A DNA stretch of 64,000 nt, taken from contig NZ_JAAATY010000017.1 in assembly GCF_013280595.1 (NCBI RefSeq), positions 62,001 to 126,000 of the forward strand. Direction: 5' to 3'. This stretch comes from Kibdelosporangium persicum (GTDB taxonomy: Bacteria; Actinomycetota; Actinomycetes; Mycobacteriales; Pseudonocardiaceae). The translations under genes were made by a program, and so were the position numbers. The notes below the pieces were generated by a model that had not been told where the DNA came from, made no database searches, and saw nothing but the letters and a program-made list of their open reading frames with translations. Of this stretch, positions 1 to 8,388 are shown one piece after another (position 1 is the stretch's first letter; each line of letters starts with the position of its first letter).

Positions 1-300
1 TGCCGTGACCGCCGCCGGGGCAACGGGTCTTGGTCCGCATTGCCGAACAGCAACCGCGCCGGCGCCAACCGCGACTCGGGTGCTCGGTGATGTCGGTGAC
101 CCACAGCTAATTGGGGCCGCCACGTCGGAAGTCGCGCTTGACCAGATCGGTCACCGTGACCACGGCAGGCACGCGTTTGGTCTTGTGCCACAACGGTAAC
201 CCGGCTAAACCAGCCCGACACATCAGTAACGCCACCGTCTTTCGCGACACGGTCACGCCCCTGGCCGTGAACCAGCGGAAGAACTCGTCACATCTCCGTA
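1..300 (-). pseudogene. IS3-family transposase (orfB) remnant
   Basis: Reading the minus strand from about 290 downward gives an IS3-type integrase-core stretch: SRKTVALLMCRAGLAGL, then a Lys/Arg-rich linker, then LWVTDITEHP, which is the start of the rve catalytic domain. The codon that is normally Gln in the NQLWVTDITEHP motif is TAG at 107-109, and downstream of that point the frame no longer resembles the family. The element is therefore dead, and it is also cut by the window edge. No terminal inverted repeat was found on the right side. The family assignment rests on the motif only. Confidence 0.7.
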
Positions 301-373
301 AGGACCGTTAAGTCCCGTTTGGTCGGCGACTACGGCAAGATCGACGCCGATTAGTCACGGAGGTGGTGGTGGA

Positions 374-952
374 GTGTTCGGTCGACGGATCGGTGCGATG
401 CTGTTGGTGGGTGCACTGTCCAGCGTGGTCGCCGCGTGTGGCACAGACGCAGCCAGTCCGACGCCACCGGGAGGCAACCAACCCGCCCCGCCCTCGATGG
501 TGGATACCTCGGCGGCTGCATCAACACCTGTTGCGGCGCCGGTGCCGGAGCAGTTGAAGTTCACCGCGAAGACCGTCGACGGCCAGAACTTCACCGGGGA
601 GAGCCTGGCGGGGAAGGCGGTCGTGTTGTGGTTCTGGGCACCGTGGTGTCCTAAGTGCCGTGCGGAGGCGGGCAGGGTCGCCACGACCGCCCAGGCCAAC
701 AGCGGCAAGGTCACCTTCGTCGGGGTCGCCGCCCAGGACCAGGTGCCCGCGATGAAGAAGTTTGTCACCGACTACCAGGTCGGCGGCTTCCAGCACCTGG
801 CCGATCTCGACGCCGCCATCTGGACCAGGTTCGGAGTCACCCAGCAACCCGCCTACGCGTTCATCAGCCCGGACGGCAAGGTGGACGTGGTCAAGCAGCA
901 ACTCTCGGAGTCCGCACTGACCGAGCGGGTCGGCGCGCTGGCCAGGGCGTAA
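374..952 (+). CDS. TlpA/ResA-like thioredoxin-fold lipoprotein
   Basis: This 192-residue protein starts with a short Arg-containing signal peptide and a lipobox (VVAAC, Cys about residue 21), so it should be anchored on the outer face of the membrane. After a Pro/Ala/Ser-rich linker it carries a thioredoxin fold with the active site WCPKC (about residues 93-97) preceded by VVLWFWAP, and a cis-Pro region (TQQPAYAF) near residue 155. TlpA/ResA/MPT53-like proteins reduce or oxidise disulfides in exported proteins or in cytochrome c maturation. GTG start with GGAG just upstream. Its TAA stop overlaps the ATG of the CcdA-like gene by one base, so the two are translationally coupled; CcdA would supply electrons to this partner. 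Confidence 0.88.
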   Translation: MFGRRIGAMLLVGALSSVVAACGTDAASPTPPGGNQPAPPSMVDTSAAASTPVAAPVPEQLKFTAKTVDGQNFTGESLAGKAVVLWFWAPWCPKCRAEAGRVATTAQANSGKVTFVGVAAQDQVPAMKKFVTDYQVGGFQHLADLDAAIWTRFGVTQQPAYAFISPDGKVDVVKQQLSESALTERVGALARA

Positions 953-1821
953 TGGATTTCGACGCGTTGGGTTTCGCTCTCGCGGCAGGCATGGTGGCCG
1001 TGGTCAATCCGTGCGGCTTCGCGATGCTGCCTGCCTATCTGACCCTGGTGGTCGCGGGCGAAAGCCGGGCTCCGGTGCCCGCTGTGCTGCGTGCGCTGGC
1101 CGCGACCGGGTTGATGGCGCTGGGTTTTCTCGTGGTGTTCGGCGCCTTCGGACTGGTGGTGGCGCCGTTGGGTTCGTCGGTGCAGGAGTACCTCCCCGCG
1201 GTCACGGTGGTGATCGGTGCCGTGATGGTGGCCCTGGGTGCGTGGATGCTGGCCGGAAAGGAGGTCACGCTCCTGCTTCCGAAACCCCGTGCAGGCGCTC
1301 CGACCGCGCGGCTGAGCTCGATGTTCGGTTACGGCCTCGCGTACGCGGTTGTCTCGCTGTCGTGCACCATCGCGCCATTCCTGGCCGTGACCAGCACGAC
1401 CTTCCGCAGTGGCTCGGTGCTCACCGGGATAGCCGCGTATGTGGCATACGGGCTGGGGATGTCGCTGGTGGTCGGTGTGCTGGCCGTGTCGATCGCGGTC
1501 GCCAGCAAGGCCGTAACCACGTGGGTTCGCCGAATTCAGCCGTACATCGGCCGGATCGGCGGAGTCATTCTGGTCCTGGCAGGGCTCTACATCGCCTACT
1601 ACGGGGTGTACGAGCTGCGCCTGTTCCACGCCGACGGGCCGGCGGAGGACCCGATCGTGGACGCGGCGGGCGCGCTGCAGACAGCGCTGTCGACGTTGGT
1701 GGATCGGATCGGGCCGGTGCCGCTGGTGACAGGCTTGGTGGTGCTCATCGGCGCGGTCGCTCTGATCACCCGGCGCCGTGCGCGTGTGTCCTCCCGCGAA
1801 GACGAAGACACCTCGGCATGA
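952..1821 (+). CDS. ccdA: CcdA/DsbD-like thiol-disulfide electron transporter
   Basis: 289-residue integral membrane protein with about six to seven hydrophobic segments. The first segment contains the family signature NPCGFAMLPAY (Cys about residue 22) and the fourth contains SLSCTIAPFL, the second redox Cys. CcdA proteins pass electrons from cytosolic thioredoxin across the membrane to extracytoplasmic thioredoxin-fold partners. The ATG at 952 overlaps the preceding TlpA-like stop (TAATG), which fixes the start although the frame is open upstream. The C-terminus ends in a positively charged cytosolic tail. Operon with the thioredoxin-like lipoprotein; no cytochrome c genes are adjacent, so the exact client is unknown. 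Confidence 0.9.
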   Translation: MDFDALGFALAAGMVAVVNPCGFAMLPAYLTLVVAGESRAPVPAVLRALAATGLMALGFLVVFGAFGLVVAPLGSSVQEYLPAVTVVIGAVMVALGAWMLAGKEVTLLLPKPRAGAPTARLSSMFGYGLAYAVVSLSCTIAPFLAVTSTTFRSGSVLTGIAAYVAYGLGMSLVVGVLAVSIAVASKAVTTWVRRIQPYIGRIGGVILVLAGLYIAYYGVYELRLFHADGPAEDPIVDAAGALQTALSTLVDRIGPVPLVTGLVVLIGAVALITRRRARVSSREDEDTSA

Positions 1822-1894
1822 CGCGGCCGTAGTGCCGACTCGAACCGAGCCAGTTTCAGGCGCGTGAGTTCGGACGAGGTGCTCACGTGGGGCG

Positions 1895-2387
1895 TTGTGC
1901 ATGATCACCGCGGTGAGCGGGTGGCCTGAGGTTGGCGCCCCGCTCTTGCGATGTGACACTGCCCAGTACAACAACGGCGGCCGCGTGTTCATGGACGTTG
2001 ATCCGTGGATTCGATTCCGCTTGAGTAACCCATCGATGACTACTGCGGTCAAGCATATCTGGGACGCCCAATACGATATTGGAGCCACGAAGCCCGACTC
2101 CTCGAACACCAAAACCGCAGGTAGTCGACAAAGCACGGTCCCGCTCCACCGCATGTCGCCAGTTCACGAACCCGAACGATATTCGAGAATGTGATGAATA
2201 TCCGTTCCGGTCAACGTTCGAAAGGGCTGCATGGCAAGAAAACGGGGCGGATTCGCACGTGTGGAGCTACGCTGCGCGCGCCCTTAAGGCGGAACACAAC
2301 AGCAATGCGGGAAACGCGCTCGGTGTCTATTACGGTCGTGATCATATTATCCACACCGACAGGTTCTGGGTAGACGTCGTACCGTAG
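1895..2387 (+). pseudogene. NucA/NucB-like nuclease C-terminal relic, frameshifted
   Basis: Two adjacent forward frames together reconstruct the tail of an actinobacterial NucA/NucB-type DNase domain. Frame one (to about 2150) reads CDTAQYNNGGRVFMDV, then AVKHIWDAQ, then VPLHRM. Frame two (from about 2140) reads ECDEYPFRSTFERAA, then HNSNAGNALGVYYGRDHI and DRFWVDVVP. The CDEYPF...N.GG.LG.FY...RI..D.F.V pattern is the family core. A single frame change around 2130-2160 splits them, and no upstream secretion or repeat module is present. Base composition is less GC-rich than the flanks, consistent with an acquired polymorphic-toxin tip. It could alternatively be a sequencing indel in an intact small nuclease. 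Confidence 0.6.
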
Positions 2388-2400
2388 GCCACACGTTCAT

Positions 2401-2444
2401 CGGCTGGTAGGGTCGGCCTTTGCGGGCCCTGACCCTACCAGCCG
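2401..2444. terminator. Stem-loop with 14-bp perfect arms
   Basis: CGGCTGGTAGGGTC at 2401-2414 is the exact reverse complement of 2431-2444. The 16-base loop contains a further GGCC/GGCC pairing. It lies between the nuclease relic and the next small gene. There is no T-tract, which is usual for actinobacterial terminators; it could also act as an mRNA structure. Confidence 0.55.
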
Positions 2445-2460
2445 CTGCTGTAACGAGGAC

Positions 2461-2916
2461 GTGGACGTGGACAAGGAATACGATGGTCTAATATCCGTTG
2501 AATATGGCACATTCTATCTAATCAATTTCCCATTCGTTACAGTCGATGACCCTCGTGCATACGTCCGGCGGGAAGGTGAACGGCATTGGTCGACCACCAG
2601 CGGGGTAGGATTTCGTAGCGGCTACAGCGATCATCGCGCAGCAGTCCATATCATATGGAACACGACAAGGCCACCTGCGATCGACCAGCATCCGCGACAA
2701 ACCGAATCATTTATCATTAGTTCTCCACAGCTGGCCCTCATGACCACGTTAGGGCATCCGGAGTTTACCTTCCCAAGTCACCATACAGGGCGGGTCTCGG
2801 TCAGCATTCAGTCGGAGGGAACTGAAGAAATCATCAGAAAGGTTCAACAAGCGCCGTTCCTGTCGGTTGAAGGCGAGGAACGATGGGTAGTCAACATTTG
2901 GCCGGATCAAGACTGA
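2461..2916 (+). CDS. Hypothetical protein, possible immunity partner of the nuclease relic
   Basis: 151-residue soluble protein of unrecognised family, beginning MDVDKEYDGLISVEYG and ending VNIWPDQD. It has no signal peptide or membrane segment. Codon use is less GC-biased at third positions than in neighbouring genes (many AT-ending codons), like the nuclease relic before it, so both were probably acquired together. Its position directly downstream of a NucA/NucB-like toxin tip, its size and its mixed alpha/beta composition are what one expects of an immunity protein, but that is inference from context only; no sequence motif proves it. Confidence 0.5.
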   Translation: MDVDKEYDGLISVEYGTFYLINFPFVTVDDPRAYVRREGERHWSTTSGVGFRSGYSDHRAAVHIIWNTTRPPAIDQHPRQTESFIISSPQLALMTTLGHPEFTFPSHHTGRVSVSIQSEGTEEIIRKVQQAPFLSVEGEERWVVNIWPDQD

Positions 2917-3083
2917 TGCACATTACTTGACTACAACTGCCCGATCAGACTGAGAGCGTGCAGCTCCAGGTAAGCGATTGGAGTCCAGACTCCGGCACAG
3001 ATGAGTCACGTGCTGATCCGGCGAAGACGATTCCGCGGGTGTGGCAGGACGAGATCGAAGGCTGGCCGGAGCAGGGCGCGCTG

Positions 3084-3692
3084 CTACTTGCCGGTCTCAG
3101 GCCAGCGCAGCACGGTGAGTTCGGGCCATTGTTCGCGCCAGCGTCGGACCTTGGTCTCGTAGACGCTGCGGGGAGCAAGCACGGGGTTGGGGCGGACGAC
3201 GAGGTTGAACACGTCGGCAAGGCCGTGCGGCGCGTAGATGCGCCACCGCTCGTCGCTGTCGAGGCGAATGCCCAGGCAACACGTCGTTGCCGCGAACGAA
3301 TCGATGGCGGCTTCCGTGGAGGTGTAGGGCGCACACGGCACGCCGAAGTGGTTTTCGTACCACAGGTGCACGCGTGCCTCATTGCGGATCTCGACGACCG
3401 CTGGCAAGTCACGGAAGACGTTGTCACCGGCCTGGATAACGTCGTTCTCGGCCTCCCAGCTGAGGTCGGCGTCGTCGAAGTAGAACAGGTCGTAGTCCTT
3501 GATGCCCTCAGTCGGCGGCCGGCCGGTGACCACGTTCCACACGGTCTGGAACACGCACCCGGCGGTCAGGTACCAGCCTGGAAGGTCCAGCTTCGCGGCG
3601 CGGGCCAAGACCTCCGTCAACACCTCGTTGCGCGCGAGAGTCCCGCGCAGCGCGTCGAGTTGTTCGTCCACCGGGAGCCGGCCGATCAGCAT
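3084..3692 (-). CDS. Nucleotidyltransferase-fold protein (DUF925/NTP_transf_6 type)
   Basis: 202 residues with the signature GWYLTAGCVFQTVWNVVTG (about residues 39-57) followed by GIKDYDLFYFDDADLSWEAE. The D-x-D pair in KDYDLFYFDD is the metal-binding acidic motif of the nucleotidyltransferase superfamily. Family members are small stand-alone cytosolic proteins of unknown substrate. The gene stands alone on the minus strand between the small hypothetical gene and the P450, and 69 bases separate it from the P450 stop. ATG start. The fold assignment is firm; the biological role is unknown. Confidence 0.8.
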   Translation of the reverse strand: MLIGRLPVDEQLDALRGTLARNEVLTEVLARAAKLDLPGWYLTAGCVFQTVWNVVTGRPPTEGIKDYDLFYFDDADLSWEAENDVIQAGDNVFRDLPAVVEIRNEARVHLWYENHFGVPCAPYTSTEAAIDSFAATTCCLGIRLDSDERWRIYAPHGLADVFNLVVRPNPVLAPRSVYETKVRRWREQWPELTVLRWPETGK

Positions 3693-3761
3693 GCAGGATG
3701 TCTAGCACCAGTGCGACTTCGGCTGCGCTCACGGGTGTCGAGCGTGACCGTGGACCGACGG

Positions 3762-4964
3762 TCAGCCGTCACGACCGGCGACCACGAAGTCGAGCTGGCA
3801 GGAGACGATGCCGAGTTCCGGCATGCGGGCGCCTTCGCGTGAGCCGACGGCGGTGAACGACACCGTGCCTGCGAGCAACTCCTCCAGCGCGATCCGCAGC
3901 ATGAGCCGTGCCATCGGCGCACCCGGGCAGCGGTGGCGACCGCGCCCGAACGCGAGGTGGTCGGCGATGTTGGGCCGGTCGAGCCGGAACTCGTCCGGAT
4001 CGGCGAAGACGGTCGCGTCCCGGTTGGCCGAGGCGTAGGTGAGGGTCACCGGTTCCCCGGGCAGGATCTCTCGGCCGAGCACGACGGTCGGCTCGGCCAC
4101 CGTGCGCGCGAAGCCGCGGTAGGGCGCGTAGAGCCGCAGGAACTCCTCCAGGGCCAGGGGAATGAGTTCCGGCTCGGTCCGCAACCTGGCCTGCAGCTCC
4201 TGATCGGCGCCGAGGTGCGCGGCGATCGAGCCGATGACGATCGGCGGCGCGACCATGCCGACCACAAGTGACTGGCGCAGTGCGCCGACGATCTGCTCCT
4301 CCTCGAGTGGTTCGCCGTCGACGCGCTGCGCGAGCAGCGAGCTGGCTGGGTCCTCCTCGACGGGACGGGGGTGTTCGCGGCGGTCGGCGACCAGTGCGCG
4401 CGCCATGTCGTACATCCGGCCGCTCATGGTGTTCACCACCTCGGCGTCCTGCCGTCGCCACGCCCGCACCCACCGCGCCGCGGTCTCCGCGAGCCGCGGC
4501 GCGAGTTCGGCGTCGAGGTTCAGCCACTCGGTGGTGACCCAGGCCGGGAACAGGGCGCCGAACTCCTGCGCGATGTCACCGGACCCTCGCTCCAGCATCG
4601 GTGTGAGCACCCGCAGCGCGTGCTCGCGCAGCACGGGCTCCAGCCGGGACAGCCTGCGCCGGGACAGCGTGGCGTCCAGTGCGGTGCGGTATGGCGTGTG
4701 CCGGGGAGCGTCGAAGTTGAGCGGCGGCCGGCGCAGGCCGCGCGGGTCGCTGGGCACTACCGCCTTCACCGACGAGATGAAGCGGGAGTCGTCCAGTGCC
4801 GCCTTCTTCACCTCCGGATAGGTGGTCAGCGCCCAGAACCCGCCGTAGGCCGAGCTGTAGGCGACCGGGCAGCGCGACCGGAGCCTCCGGTAGAGCGCGT
4901 GCACTTCGTCGGGGTCGTCGGACGCGGCGGGGTCGAAGTCCTCGGGAATGTGCCTGGTGTTCAC
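3762..4964 (-). CDS. Cytochrome P450 (first of two related copies)
   Basis: 400-residue bacterial class I P450. The haem-binding loop is FGRGRHRCPGAP (Cys about residue 348), the K-helix ExxR is EEFLR, and LDRPNIADHLAFG precedes the haem loop. The start is set at GTG 4964 because GGGAGGAA lies eight bases upstream; a longer reading would begin inside that ribosome site. The I-helix, normally A-G-x-D/E-T, reads VVGMVAPPIVIG, so the acid-alcohol pair used for O2 activation is missing. It shares AYGGFWAL and the GMVAP I-helix with the P450 at 28307-29497, so the two are paralogues. No ferredoxin or reductase gene is adjacent. Substrate unknown; an aromatic acid or ether is plausible from the island context. 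Confidence 0.92.
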   Translation of the reverse strand: MNTRHIPEDFDPAASDDPDEVHALYRRLRSRCPVAYSSAYGGFWALTTYPEVKKAALDDSRFISSVKAVVPSDPRGLRRPPLNFDAPRHTPYRTALDATLSRRRLSRLEPVLREHALRVLTPMLERGSGDIAQEFGALFPAWVTTEWLNLDAELAPRLAETAARWVRAWRRQDAEVVNTMSGRMYDMARALVADRREHPRPVEEDPASSLLAQRVDGEPLEEEQIVGALRQSLVVGMVAPPIVIGSIAAHLGADQELQARLRTEPELIPLALEEFLRLYAPYRGFARTVAEPTVVLGREILPGEPVTLTYASANRDATVFADPDEFRLDRPNIADHLAFGRGRHRCPGAPMARLMLRIALEELLAGTVSFTAVGSREGARMPELGIVSCQLDFVVAGRDG

Positions 4965-5485
4965 TGCCGCGCTTCCTCCCACGCCGACTCGGGCCGGTCC
5001 CGGATATCGGCAAGACGCCGGGACACACCCTGCTCGGTGCGCACGCCCATGTGGTCACCTCTCGACGCCGTGACTCCCGTCGTGTCAGGAATCCTGACTA
5101 AGGTGCCCCGCCGACATGTGATTGTCAACTGGTCGACCGGAACGGTTCATGTCATATAACTGCGCGGCGGTGTGGCACCGTGTGAGCGCGGCAGGTGGGA
5201 GGTCGGGCGAACGGCCGGCCGACAGGTTACGAGTCTTTGCATGTCAGATCGGCCGACCGTGCCGAACGTCGAAGGTTGCTATTGACGACATATTCTGCGA
5301 CGCTCGACCACATTGAAGTCGTCAACACGTCACCTGGTCGATGAGGGCCTGCCTGGTCTGACCCAACAGGTGCTCGTCCGGCACGGGCCGACGCCGTCCG
5401 CGCCTCCTGCACCCACGGCCTGCGGTTGGTCCTGGTGACGATGCCGCCGCTCACACTCCGTGTCACCGAAGATCGGAGGATCTTG
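4965..5485. other. 521-base divergent intergenic region with palindrome
   Basis: Region between the leftward P450 and the rightward secreted hydrolase. It contains one clear 15-base palindrome, GTCAGGA-A-TCCTGAC, at 5084-5098, about 120 bases upstream of the P450 start, a likely operator. The ATG at 5486 is preceded by GGAGG. Short open frames in the interval show no convincing codon bias or family resemblance and were not called. Confidence 0.45.
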
Positions 5486-7264
5486 ATGCCCACTCCCCGT
5501 CGACGAAAGCTGCTCCTCGGCGGTCTCGCCGTCGTCGGGCTCGTCGCTGCCGTGCTCGTGACGACACTGACGATCTCCCGTCAGGACGACGGCGCGCCCG
5601 GGGCCTCCTTCGGTTCCTACCGGCCGCAGGCCCGCTTCACCGAGCGGGTCACCGAGTCGTTCTACCTGCCGATGCGTGACGGCACCCGGCTGGCCGTCCG
5701 GCTCGACCGCCCGGCCACGGGCGGCAGGCCGGCGCAGGGACGTTTCCCCGTGCTGTGGCAGCACAACCTGTCGATCGACGTCTCGCCGGAGGCCGTCACG
5801 GGCCCGGCGGCGAACGGCATCCAGGCGATTCCCTCCCTTACCGGCCACGGCTACGTGGTGGCGCAGGTGGCCCGGCGCGGCAATGGGCAGTCGTTCGGCG
5901 TCCGCCGCGGCTACAACGACCGGCTGGAGGCGTCCGACGCCTACCAGATCACCGAGTGGCTGGCCGCGCAGCCGTGGTCGGACGGGAACGTCGGTGTCTA
6001 CGGCTGCTCCAACACCGGCGACGCCGCGATGCACGCTCTGTCCGTGCGCCCGCCGCACCTCAAGGCCGTGCTGGCCGGGTGCTTCTCCTGGGACAAGTAC
6101 GACGCGTGGCGGGTCGGCGGGATCTCCGCGCAGTGGGGTTTCGGCCCGTCGCGCACGGTGGAACAGGACCTCGCCAACAAGCCTGTGGACGGCGACCCGG
6201 ACAAGACGATGCTGCGCGAGGCCGCGATCGAGCATCAGAGTTCCACCGTGCTGGCCGACATGTGGCGGGGAATGCCCTTCCGCGACAGCTGGTCGCCGCA
6301 GGTGGCCTCCCGATTCTGGTCCGAGGGCAGCGTCGGGACCTACGCCGACCAGATCCGTGCGGCGAACGTCCCCGTGTACGTGATCGGCGGCTGGCGTGAC
6401 GAACTGCGCGGACAGGGCATCGCCGCGTTGCTCAACGTGCCCGGGTCGCGGCTGCTCGTCGGCCCGTGGAAGCACTGCGAGAACGCCGGGCTCCAGCTGG
6501 TCGAGGAGGCCCATCGCTTCTTCGACCAGCACCTCAAGGGCATCGACACCGGCATCGGCGGCGAACCGCGAATCCGCTACGCGACCCCGGACTCCGACGC
6601 CACCGACGGCGCGGACCTGCACTGGCGCACCAGCGACACCTGGCCGCCCGCCGGAATCACCGCGACCACCACCGCGCTGGGCGGGGACGGAATCCTCGGT
6701 TCGGACGCGGCAGGTGCTCGCGGTTTCACCGTGAGCACGAAGGCGACGTGCCCGGCGAACGCCGGTTCGGGCCCTTTCGCCCAGCCCTGTTTCATCCCGG
6801 GCAGCGGTGTGAGCTGGGCGGGTGAGCCGCTGGCCGGCGACACCGAGCTCACCGGCACCCCGGTCGCGGACCTCACGGTGCGCGTCGACCGGTCCGACGC
6901 CCACGTCTTCGCCTACCTCGAGGACGTCGGGCCCGACGGTTCGGTCAGGGTGATCACGGAGGGCCGCCTGCAGGTATCGCTGCGAGCCGAACACCCCGCG
7001 CCGTACGCGCTGCCCGAGGGCGTGCCGTGGCACCGGGCCTACGCCCAGGACGCCGCACCCGTCGCGCCGGGAGAGACCGCGCGGCTGCGCTTCGCGATGC
7101 TTCCGACGTCGTACCTGGTGCGCGCGGGACACCGAATCCAGGTGACTGTGCGGGGTTACGACCCGCGCGAGACCGGTGTGCTGCCCGACGCGGAGGGCTC
7201 ACGCATCGAGGTGCTGTCGGGGCAGGCCACCCCGTCGTCGATCGTGCTGCCCCGGCGCCCGTGA
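5486..7264 (+). CDS. Secreted CocE/NonD-type (X-Pro dipeptidyl-peptidase S15) hydrolase
   Basis: 592-residue exported enzyme. The N-terminus (PRRRKLLLGGLAVVGLVAAV) is a signal peptide or membrane anchor. The alpha/beta-hydrolase domain has the S15/CocE nucleophile elbow GCSNTGDAA (Ser about residue 175) and a C-terminal beta-sandwich (X-Pro DAP C-terminal domain) with LTVRVDRSDAHVFAYLEDV and RAGHRIQVTVRG. These enzymes hydrolyse acyl esters or amides, or cleave X-Pro peptides. ATG at 5486 chosen over an upstream in-frame GTG because GGAGG sits six bases before it. First of three adjacent secreted hydrolases, but separated by 170 bases from the next. Substrate not predictable. Confidence 0.88.
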   Translation: MPTPRRRKLLLGGLAVVGLVAAVLVTTLTISRQDDGAPGASFGSYRPQARFTERVTESFYLPMRDGTRLAVRLDRPATGGRPAQGRFPVLWQHNLSIDVSPEAVTGPAANGIQAIPSLTGHGYVVAQVARRGNGQSFGVRRGYNDRLEASDAYQITEWLAAQPWSDGNVGVYGCSNTGDAAMHALSVRPPHLKAVLAGCFSWDKYDAWRVGGISAQWGFGPSRTVEQDLANKPVDGDPDKTMLREAAIEHQSSTVLADMWRGMPFRDSWSPQVASRFWSEGSVGTYADQIRAANVPVYVIGGWRDELRGQGIAALLNVPGSRLLVGPWKHCENAGLQLVEEAHRFFDQHLKGIDTGIGGEPRIRYATPDSDATDGADLHWRTSDTWPPAGITATTTALGGDGILGSDAAGARGFTVSTKATCPANAGSGPFAQPCFIPGSGVSWAGEPLAGDTELTGTPVADLTVRVDRSDAHVFAYLEDVGPDGSVRVITEGRLQVSLRAEHPAPYALPEGVPWHRAYAQDAAPVAPGETARLRFAMLPTSYLVRAGHRIQVTVRGYDPRETGVLPDAEGSRIEVLSGQATPSSIVLPRRP

Positions 7265-7327
7265 TCACGCCGGTTCTCGACCTCGTCGTGCACGAAATCA
7301 GTACGTCCTCAGGTAAATCCCTTACAT

Positions 7328-7367
7328 TTGACACTTGCATTGACGCTCGATAAGCGGTTCGCACATA
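7328..7367 (+). promoter_or_regulatory. Candidate promoter of the secreted hydrolase pair
   Basis: TTGACACTT at 7328-7336 and a second TTGACG at 7338-7343 precede CATAAT (7362-7367, 18-base spacing from TTGACG) upstream of the gene starting at 7435. The TTGACACTT word recurs in both orientations in the divergent region at 28139-28251. Confidence 0.4.
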
Positions 7368-7434
7368 ATGATGTGCTCTCGATGGGTGAGCGTCCGACGA
7401 GGCGCGACGGTGCCTCGGATGAGAGAGGCTGTCG

Positions 7435-8373
7435 ATGAAGACTTCCTTGCTGATGCCGTTGGCGGCCGCGGCGGTCGCCCTGGTGGCGACGGCCGCGGCC
7501 GTCGCGGCGCCTGACCGGCCGGCGCCTGAGCCTGCGGTCGTCGCCGTCGCGGCGCCTGACCGTCAGGCGATCGACGTGTTCCACCCCGTCGTGCGTGAAC
7601 CAGCGGCGCGGAATGGTCGGTACGACGTGGAGTACACCGTCTACCGGCCCGCCGACCTCGGCAAGATCCACGGCCGCCTTCCGGTGGTGGTCTTCGGGAA
7701 CGGCGCCTGCCGGCACCTGAGCAACGGCGAGTACACCGCCACCCACACTCTCCTTGCCGCGCACGGGTTCCTGGTCGTCGCCGTCGGCGCCTTCGACGAG
7801 CCCGTCACCGCCGAGCGCGGCAGCCCACAACCGAAGGTGATCACCGACGGGATCACCTGGGCCGAACGGGAGAACCACAGGCGAGGCAGCGAGCTGCGGG
7901 ACAGGATCGACACCGGCCGGGTGGCCGTCGCGGGCCACTCCTGTGGTGGCATCGAGGCGATGGTGGCCGGCAGTGACCCGAGAGTGAAGTCGGTGCTGTC
8001 CCTCAACAGCGGGTTCTTCGACGACGGGACGCTGGGCTACGGGCGGGAGAACCTCAAGAACCTGCACACGCCGACGCTGTTCCTCGACGGCGGTCCGGAC
8101 GACGTCGCGTACCCCAACAGCACAGCCAACTTCGCCCAGGTCACCGTGCCGACGGTGCAGGCGACGAACCCGGCGGCGGGGCACGGTGGTTTCTGGACCG
8201 GTCTCCGCAACGGGAACGGCGACGTGACCATGCAACAGGAGGCGGTCACGGTGATGGTGAACTGGCTCGACTTCACCCTCAACGGCAACCGGACCGCACG
8301 GGCCTACTTCCTCGGCCGGGACTGCGGATTGTGCACCACTCCCGGCTGGACCGTGGCCAGCAGGAACTTCTGA
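7435..8373 (+). CDS. Secreted alpha/beta hydrolase
   Basis: 312-residue protein with an N-terminal signal peptide (hydrophobic Ala/Val run to about residue 25, AAAVAAP cleavage region). The nucleophile motif GHSCGG (Ser about residue 164) lies in an alpha/beta-hydrolase core; LFLDGGPDDVAYP probably carries the acid and AAGHGGF the catalytic His. Several Cys near the C-terminus (DCGLCTTPG) could form a disulfide outside the cell. It resembles PET-hydrolase/dienelactone-hydrolase-like secreted enzymes only in general architecture. ATG with AGAGAGGCT upstream. It is followed 15 bases later by another secreted hydrolase in the same operon. Confidence 0.85.
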   Translation: MKTSLLMPLAAAAVALVATAAAVAAPDRPAPEPAVVAVAAPDRQAIDVFHPVVREPAARNGRYDVEYTVYRPADLGKIHGRLPVVVFGNGACRHLSNGEYTATHTLLAAHGFLVVAVGAFDEPVTAERGSPQPKVITDGITWAERENHRRGSELRDRIDTGRVAVAGHSCGGIEAMVAGSDPRVKSVLSLNSGFFDDGTLGYGRENLKNLHTPTLFLDGGPDDVAYPNSTANFAQVTVPTVQATNPAAGHGGFWTGLRNGNGDVTMQQEAVTVMVNWLDFTLNGNRTARAYFLGRDCGLCTTPGWTVASRNF

Positions 8374-8388
8374 CGACCGGAGACACGA

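Noticed and set aside
5122-5316. 64-residue plus-strand open frame in the P450 upstream region
   Set aside because: No ribosome site, no codon bias, and it lies in a promoter region.
5330-7132. 600-residue minus-strand open frame
   Set aside because: Antisense shadow of the CocE-type hydrolase, low-complexity composition and no ribosome site.
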